Below, piece by piece: positions 58,801-64,000 of a stretch of 64,000 bases of DNA (positions are counted from its first letter, which is position 1; each line of letters opens with the position of its first letter). The DNA lies in NCBI RefSeq assembly GCF_014529535.1, contig NW_023503375.1, forward strand, positions 5,641,858 through 5,705,857, given 5' to 3'. This DNA is from Bradysia coprophila. Lineage: Eukaryota > Arthropoda > Insecta > Diptera > Sciaridae. Made by a program: the position numbers and the translations under genes. The notes beneath the pieces are model-generated. The model ran no database searches and was not told the origin of the DNA. It saw only the letters and a list, made by a program, of their open reading frames with translations.

Positions 58801-60014
58801 AGGTATCAGCAATGGTCGAATTGGAGTACAAAACATTGTCAAATTTCATGGTAAATACCAAAGGATATTCAGAGAAACACCTGATACAACCGTTAGACGT
58901 TGATTTCCTGCAAAAAGGTCTCATCGTTGACATTCATCGCGGCAATCTACTTAAAATATCGTGTGACGGCTACATTTTGAAAGCGACTCATGGCACAAAA
59001 TTCATGACCGACAATGAAATATGCGACGTATATGGACCGGAACGCATGTGGGATGTTACAACCGAATTCACTCGCAATATATTGGTGTCATGGATCGGAC
59101 AGTATGCGGATACAATTCGCACCTTAGCTGACTACTTTGATATGCCCAGTTCGTTGGTATTTGCACGAGCTGTCGATGCGGCCGATGAGAAAGCCGGACA
59201 GAAATTAGATTCATACAAAATATGGCCGGATGTTTTGGATGGCCTGATTCACATGTACACAAGGGAGCATTTTGAGTCCGGTGTTAGTGACTATTTTAAT
59301 GAACTGCGTGCCCATCCAGAGTTGTACATTCATCGAACGAAACCGGATGTTATCAAGTTTCTCAAGAAATTGAAGGAGGAGAAAACCACGTTCCTAATTA
59401 CCGGATCGAATATCGATTTGGCCAATCTGACCGCTGCATATTGTTTGGGCGAAGATTGGCGAGAACTGTTCGACATTGTTGTGTGCTTCGCCAAGAAACC
59501 GGGATTTTTTAATGGCTCGCGACCGTTCGTTAAAATTGACGGCGTCAAAGAAACCGCACCCGTGGATCCGAACGACTTGGAATTGAATCGAGTGTACAGT
59601 CAAGGAAATTGGGTCGACTTAGACTTTGCACTGTCGAAGAAACGTTCAATTAAAAATCCCAAAATGCTCTACTTCGGCGACAATATCATCCAAGATGTCT
59701 ACGCACCAACCAAGTACACCACCTACGATTCGGTTGCGATTGTTGAAGAGCTACTCGCTGAGGGCATGAAAGATGTGTCGGAAACACACTCAGACAAAAA
59801 ACTGCTGACGTCGTCGTTGTGGGGTCCGTATTTCGGTACGTCGATTCATCCGACTATTTGGTCAGAAATAATCAGAGAGCACAGTAAAATCTGTATACCG
59901 AACGTGGATGCGATAGCAAAAAATCCGATCGATTTTGCGTACAAAAGTTTCACCGGCGAACGGTCGTGTCGTCACGGATTTTATCCAAATGAGCCAGAAC
60001 ATTGGTCGGATTGA
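49821..60014 (+). CDS. NT5DC1-like HAD-family 5'-nucleotidase domain protein
   Basis: Exons 49821-50087 and 58803-60014, phase 0, 492 aa. HAD motif I is YVGFDLDNTLLQYK (first Asp nucleophile); motif II lies in TTFLITGSNIDL; motif III/IV is KMLYFGDNIIQD. RASHGTK-type sequence (LKATHGTKFMT), LFDIVVCFAKKPGFF and WYSQGN-like YSQGNWVDL match NT5DC1 of animals, so the assignment is good; substrate is unknown. The Met at 49821 adds about 62 residues rich in Arg/Lys/Ser and poor in acidic residues, which looks like a mitochondrial presequence. An internal Met (MTGTDLFRISDYDY, 50007) would give a cytosolic form close to the usual family start. The 8.7-kb intron contains a nested ORF and several transposons. 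It is convergent with the TSSK-type gene. Confidence 0.88.
52042..52752 (+). CDS. Nested single-exon Ser-rich nuclear-type protein (236 aa)
   Basis: An uninterrupted frame from ATG 52042 (MSQVRVYTLDRFGQHV) to TGA 52752, with AATAAA starting at 52756. I do not recognise the family. Residues about 44-125 hold three imperfect repeats of about 27-29 residues, each with a MDSADSFSV-like core followed by RSGPS-like sequence. The centre is Ser/Pro-rich and the tail is acidic-Ser (SESDSESDTESEHD), then basic (IKRRRED, RPRRPRTTSWG, RKWRK), suggesting a disordered nuclear protein. It lies inside the NT5DC1-like intron on the same strand, so it could also be an alternative exon. Codon use and preserved amino-acid repeat structure support coding. 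Confidence 0.6.
   Translation: MSQVRVYTLDRFGQHVLDPRIFRMDGHGRVVEIPSAASISSRPSTGGWLIETLPTPSMDSADSFSVHSGPSTGILSTDSLSTAIMDSADSFSVRSGPSARILAADTLPTATMDSSDFSDFIVRSYDSILSPPSSAPLEWPISPISTGSSRSANSPGPSSSSHAGALASTKHRLSSESDSESDTESEHDATIKRRREDSDSNSDDCYPPYMVRPRRPRTTSWGTQPRKWRKVTIFPQ
53572..53742. mobile_element. Double-hairpin MITE with GCCTTCGGC loop
   Basis: Hairpin 1: TTATCTACCTAGGTGAAATA (53572 on) pairs with TATTTCGCC...GGTAGATAA near 53600-53625. Hairpin 2: CATGTTTGTTTAGACACTTG (53647-53669) pairs perfectly with 53703-53725, and pairing extends outward to about 53631/53742. The loop carries ATTCGCCTTCGGCTCATG, like the GCCGAAGGCG loop at 22.34 kb, so the two belong to related families. Confidence 0.65.
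53930..54720. repeat. Diverged single arm of the 28-kb palindrome
   Basis: Follows the left arm of 27966-29755 block by block (CGCCAAAACTTCAACCAATT, GGCGATCCGGGC, CTCGAGATAGAAATGTTTCT, AGTAGACCCATATTTGTCAG, AGAGGTCACAACCG) with many substitutions and small gaps. Only one orientation is present, so the ancestral unit may have been a single arm. Confidence 0.8.
54911..54990. repeat. Hairpin repeat
   Basis: TACGCATCTGTTGTGGACGG followed by TTTAT (54909-54932) is inverted at 54966-54990 (ATAAACCGTCCACAACAGAT then ACGTA). The loop is GGCACTTTCACTCGCGAAATTGCC, itself partly palindromic. No coding. Confidence 0.6.
55260..55410. repeat. Short GGGGTGGATTT repeats
   Basis: AGTGGGGTGCACTGGGGTGG, ATTTATAAAAAGTGGAGTGG and GACTGGGGTGGATTT repeat a 25-30 bp unit about four times. 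Open in one frame but without coding evidence. Confidence 0.55.
55515..57134 (-). mobile_element. Degenerate Penelope-like retroelement with GIY-YIG and hammerhead-like core
   Basis: On the minus strand, 56232-55790 reads NVVYNIPC ... LSYVGTTGHRVGNKFDQHED ... FYDTGHVPDRGKASILEVQ ... LESLHI, matching the GIY-YIG endonuclease domain of Penelope-like elements. The VVY and YVG pair is visible, while the usual Arg is replaced. Upstream, near 57134-57040, SYRRNIHINLHHQF resembles the end of the reverse transcriptase. The middle is broken by stops. Downstream on the same strand, 55550-55521 reads CTGATGATGCAAC...TTTGCGAAAC, the CUGAUGA...GAAA core of hammerhead ribozymes known in Penelope-like elements. 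It is truncated and inactive as a protein source; it sits in the NT5DC1-like intron. Confidence 0.7.
57153..57233. repeat. Hairpin repeat with GAGGTGAGAAAATA arms
   Basis: TCACCTCGGTGAGAAAATAT with following AAATTCCAAC (57153-57183) is inverted at 57203-57233 (GTTGGAATTCGCTATTTTCT then CACCTCGG). Non-coding foldback repeat. Confidence 0.6.
57470..58240. mobile_element. 771-bp DNA transposon with TIRs and 6-bp target duplication
   Basis: Both ends carry a 22-bp perfect inverted repeat beginning GGGCCGTCCATAAAGGACGT. CAGTGG flanks the element on both sides (57464-57469 and 58241-58246). Sub-terminal GGGGGGAGGGGG runs occur at both ends in the inside. The interior contains no recognisable transposase, so it is non-autonomous. 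Superfamily not assigned. In the NT5DC1-like intron. Confidence 0.85.
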
Positions 60015-61999
60015 ATGGAGGAAATGTCACACACACACAACATACACCAAATGCCACAACTTAGTATCTGCTGTGCATCAGACAATGGATTTACAAACGA
60101 AAACAACAAAAAATTTGGTAAGAAATCTTGAAAATGTTTTGTTGCTACTGACTGGCTTTTAGATTAAATTTAGTGATAACAAAATCAAACGCTGGGTGGA
60201 AAGATACCAAACGTTTTTATTTTGTCTGTTTTTGTGTGCTCAGCACTAGAGTGTTTGGAAATTAGATAAGTCGAACAATGAACCGACTATGAACAAAAAC
60301 GGTTACTAAGTAGAGCGCTGAAAGATCTTAATTCCTTCACTTGAAGTTCAAGAAATTGTTTTTTTGTTTATCAAAATCTTGAAACATCTGACTGTCTAAT
60401 CTACAAATTCAACCGGTAGCAATTCAAAATTCCACACTTCTAGATAGTAAAGCTGATGCTCGCACAGTCTGTATTCATAAAAAATTTCGTTCATATAACA
60501 GGGACTAAAATAAGAGACGATTACAGGTGTCTGTCCCAAACAATTCTCAACTGCGAATTTGAATTTTCACACCAGACTGACCAAAACCAACACACACAAG
60601 TCACAGTGCGGTTGGAATGAACTTTAAATAAAAATTGATTTTCAACGCACCCCTCACTGCAATAGGAGTCAGTGCACATATGCTACGGAGTGATTGCCGG
60701 AGATTTTATTGGGATTGTAATTGGTAGATGTTGTAATTCGAATAGTAATTGCACAAAGAATTAGTCTTCCCGTATAAATTTTACAAAAATTGGGGAATGC
60801 ACAACATGGCTAGCGTTTTCTTTTGTACTCAAGGACAATCGTAAAAATGATGCAATTTGATTCACAGCTGTTTTTCTGCTGGTCCTCTGATACAAAGATA
60901 TTGTGTTTATGCCGTCTTACTACTGCTACGCGCGCGTGTAACTATTTCACCTGTAAAAAGACGTATCAGACAAAAACCTCTTAGAATAGGAAGAGGAAAT
61001 CTGATAGCATCTCTTTTGCGTTAATAAGTTAGTTAGTGTTAATTCAAGGCGTTTGTCTAAAATTAAAACACTTTCCTACACGGTTGCCCTTAACAAAAAT
61101 AAAGTTTTTCTGAAGGTTACCCAAAAAAAATGACTTCTGATGCGAGTGCTAAGACCTAAACGGAGTTCAAAACCGCTTCAGCTAGATCCTTCCCCATCGC
61201 AATAAAATTGAAACGCTTCAATGGGACATTCAATGGAAGCCGCTTCCATGCAAACTTCCGAGAGCTCTACCTTCTAGACGAGATCTTTTTGACCCAATTT
61301 TTTTTTCTGCCAAATGTCTTATAATCGCGTCCCCCGAGCTACTATTAAAATTGTATAAAAATCGCTTGGGCCAATCTCGAGATAGAAATTTTCCACAAGC
61401 CATCAAACAAATTGGGAAAATTCATCGTTTCGAAATGAGTCAAATTTAACATCAACATTTAATTTTCATACAAAAAGCTAAACTTTGAAATGCAATATCT
61501 CGGTCAAATCTTAACCAATTTTGACCTGCGATAGCTCGTTGAACTCGCACTGACACCGAGAGAGTCTAACGTAGTTTGAGAGTCATTAAAGTTGAGGGGA
61601 AAAAGTCAAAAAGTTATTCCTTAGTTCCCAGTGGACCATCTGAAGAAAAACAGATGAAGCTGAGTTCACCACTTTTATGATGGGCCCATCCAATTTCAAT
61701 TAATTCATATCGTTCTTTTTAAATAACACATAAACATGCGGATGAAAGGTACACATCTCTCCCAGTTAAGCCATTTACCATTGTCAGTTCCGTCAGAAGA
61801 TGAAGACTGAGTCCCGAATGTGAAAAAAAACCTCTGGAATCGAAATGAAAATAATTCTCACCGAATCAAAAAAGAAAAACTAAACATGCCAAAAGATTGT
61901 CCTAATAAATACATTTTTGTATCGAATTTAACGCAAGAAAGTTACAAAGAAAAGTGTCAGATGAATCCTGACTCGAACCATTGGTCTTTCTTCATTTTA
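60015..61999. other. Intergenic gap between convergent genes
   Basis: Contains the 3' flanks of the NT5DC1-like and TSSK-type genes. The only structure I can name is a reverse-complement copy of the dispersed repeat at about 61490-61560 (ATATCTCGGTCAAATCTTAA, GCGATAGCTCGTTGAACTCG). No gene is supported. Confidence 0.5.
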
Positions 62000-63950
62000 T
62001 CATTCTTTACTTGCACTTGGTTTCTTGGGCTTTTCCTCGGCATTTACCTCTGCAAGTTTTTCACTAACTTCATCCGTATTTAATTCGATATCTTGAATAT
62101 TTAATGTAAAGGAAATAAATAGGTTTCCAGCAGTGCAGAATTGCAGTGCTCGTAAAATACCTTTTTCGATTTCTCCCAACGCATCATTCATATCACCTTC
62201 AATAACATTCGATTTCATAGCCCGCATGTCTGTTTTCCTTGCTTCTTCAAGTGCTGCAGCTTCGCTGTCACTGAGTTCTGGGGAGCCAAGATATTGAATA
62301 AGATAAAAAATGTTAAAAGACGACCAGCAAATCATTAGTAGTTTAACTGAATCTGTTACTTCTTTTGTTTCAAGTACCTATTTTCGACAGATTGACCAAC
62401 AATATTTCATCAGTCTTAAACTTACTTGCAAATCTCGGGTCCATTTCGTACCACGGATTGTCGACCACTTCATGAATATTCAATCGCCTTTTCGGTATTG
62501 GCTCCAGTAAATTTCGTATTAACTTTTTCACTTCGATCGACACACTACCGCAAACGCGTTCTCGAAATTTGTATCTTCGTTTGATTTGATGTTGATACAA
62601 AATTGTTACATTGCTGTTATCGAACGGAACACATTTGTTTAGCATGGTGAATATCAGAACGCCTAGCGCCCAAATATCTGCTTTCGTTGGCTCATACGGG
62701 ATACCTCTTAATACCTCTGGTGCAGTGTACAACAATGAGCCGCAATAGGTTTCGCTCAGAACTTCTTTCGAATTTGCGTCGAGTATGTACCTACGGACAT
62801 GAAGGTTTCCTTAGTCATCAATTTCTTTTTTTTTTTTTTGATGTTCCGAATCATTCGGAATGCACTAATTAAACTAAAGAAAGATGTAAAACTCCCCGGT
62901 CATATTAAGAACGTTCGCACTTTAGGAAAATAGAGGCGAGATAACCATCTTATGAAAGTGAACCTTTTAGAAACGGCATGCATATCACGCTATAATCATC
63001 AAATCTATTACTTCTGATGTTCAAAATATGGTCTACTAACCATTGGGTAACCATGTCGCCAAGAGTTTGATGGAAAATCTTTTACTTCGTTCGCTTTAAC
63101 ATTCATATTACTAAGACCACATGAACCGTATCGATAACAGGTGATATTAGCCGTTTCTGAAAGGTTACGATACAAACGACTCTGGTATACTAAACCTAAG
63201 TAAAACCTGCTAAATCCAAAGTCGGTTAGTTTGACATTATTGTTGTTCGTTATCAGGACGTTTTCGCATTTTATGTCTCGGTGAGTAATGCCTGAAACAT
63301 TTTCTTTAAAATCTCAGAACAAGCAACGCAGAAAACATCCATAAAACACGTCTTGACAAACGAATTGTATGGACCAATGAAAAGAAATGTCTGTCATTAC
63401 CAAGAGTGTGCAAATATTGAACGGCTAAGCTGATTTGTCGTGCCCAGAATCTTGCTTGTACCTCAGTTAAGGCACCGAATTGTACAATAAAGTCCATCAG
63501 ATCTCCATTTTCGGCGTAGCTACAAAGAGTTACTCGTTAAAGGTAAATATGATCTTTCCGCTCAGAGCTCAGAGTCCACTTCCAGACTCACCGCATAAAA
63601 ATGAAATATTTGAAATTGCGTCGAAAAATGCTGTGAACATGAACAATGTGCGGATGTTTCAATTTCATCAGACAGTCCAGTTCTCGTGGCAAAAATTTAC
63701 CCACGTAGGATTTGGTCGTTTTTCGTTCGTCGATTATTTTGCATGCTAATTTTAGTGTTTCTGCGCTCCGTTTGTATACACTGACGTAGACCTATACGTT
63801 TCCACATTGAAAAATGTTGTCGCAGTAGATAAACAAACAGACCTTAGCATAGGCCCCTTCTCCCAGTTTAGTTGATAATTCGTACCCTCTAGCCGATAGA
63901 GCATTCTCTTCAGATTCAGTTAAATGGATGCGATGCGATGTTTTTGGCAT
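62000..63950 (-). CDS. TSSK-type (testis-specific) Ser/Thr kinase, 384 aa
   Basis: Minus-strand exons: 63843-63950, 63592-63791, 63401-63519, 63207-63291, 62426-62790, 62000-62277; all phases agree. Start [15 protein letters not shown]. Kinase domain: [12 protein letters not shown] loop, LKLACKIID (catalytic Lys), KFLPRELD (helix C Glu), [38 protein letters not shown], activation loop [26 protein letters not shown] and PFDNSN. These are family signatures of TSSK kinases, which act in male germ cells; all catalytic residues are present. After the domain comes an approximately 90-residue tail ([16 protein letters not shown] ... [10 protein letters not shown]), helical and charged, whose match to other TSSKs I do not recognise. 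Intron positions follow TSSK-domain boundaries. Convergent with the NT5DC1-like gene 2 kb away. Confidence 0.88.
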
Positions 63951-64000
63951 CGTTAATGTACGAGAAATTTTGAACGTTCAAAAACGAATTTTAGTCTGAC

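Overview
This is an AT-rich animal nuclear genome window, most likely from an insect and probably a dipteran. The evidence is short GT-AG introns, insect-type gene families (a JIL-1/MSK-type kinase, testis-specific-type kinase, NT5DC1-like phosphatase), abundant small DNA transposons, Helitrons and a Penelope-like element, and a 180-bp satellite. I cannot fix the species; a fungus gnat or relative is a guess only. All gene models below were assembled by hand from reading frames, splice sites and intron phases.

Layout: (1) 1.7-11.8 kb, minus strand: a seven-exon transposase-like gene with an N-terminal zinc finger, carrying two apparent frameshifts. (2) 11.9-14.6 kb: a divergent intergenic region holding a short 180-bp satellite array and an inverted-repeat-bounded element. 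(3) 14.7-24.5 kb, plus strand: a ten-exon intact gene with a SAM-like segment, 524 codons, of a repeat-associated family of unknown function. A Helitron and a GC-rich MITE sit in its introns. (4) 24.6-30 kb: no convincing gene; a 1.8-kb near-perfect palindrome flanked by TTAA. (5) 30.1-38.1 kb, plus: an eleven-exon tandem kinase of the JIL-1/MSK family whose C-terminal kinase domain has lost catalytic residues. (6) 38.2-43.6 kb, plus: a six-exon chromodomain gene starting 53 bp after the kinase stop codon; its C-terminal half faintly resembles C48/adenain cysteine proteases. (7) 43.8-49.2 kb: about 30 copies of the 180-bp satellite with higher-order structure. (8) 49.8-60.0 kb, plus: an NT5DC1-like HAD phosphatase in two exons; its 8.7-kb intron holds a nested serine-rich ORF, a Penelope-like fragment with a hammerhead-like core, a MITE with intact target duplications and several hairpins. 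(9) 62.0-63.95 kb, minus: a six-exon TSSK-type kinase, convergent with the phosphatase gene.

The most interesting functional cluster is the kinase plus chromodomain pair. JIL-1-type kinases phosphorylate histone H3 Ser10 and oppose spreading of H3K9 methylation, while a chromodomain with an intact aromatic cage would read methylated H3K9. The two are packed with almost no room for a separate promoter, and both lie beside a large satellite block. The divergent transposase-like and SAM-like pair is the second candidate system.
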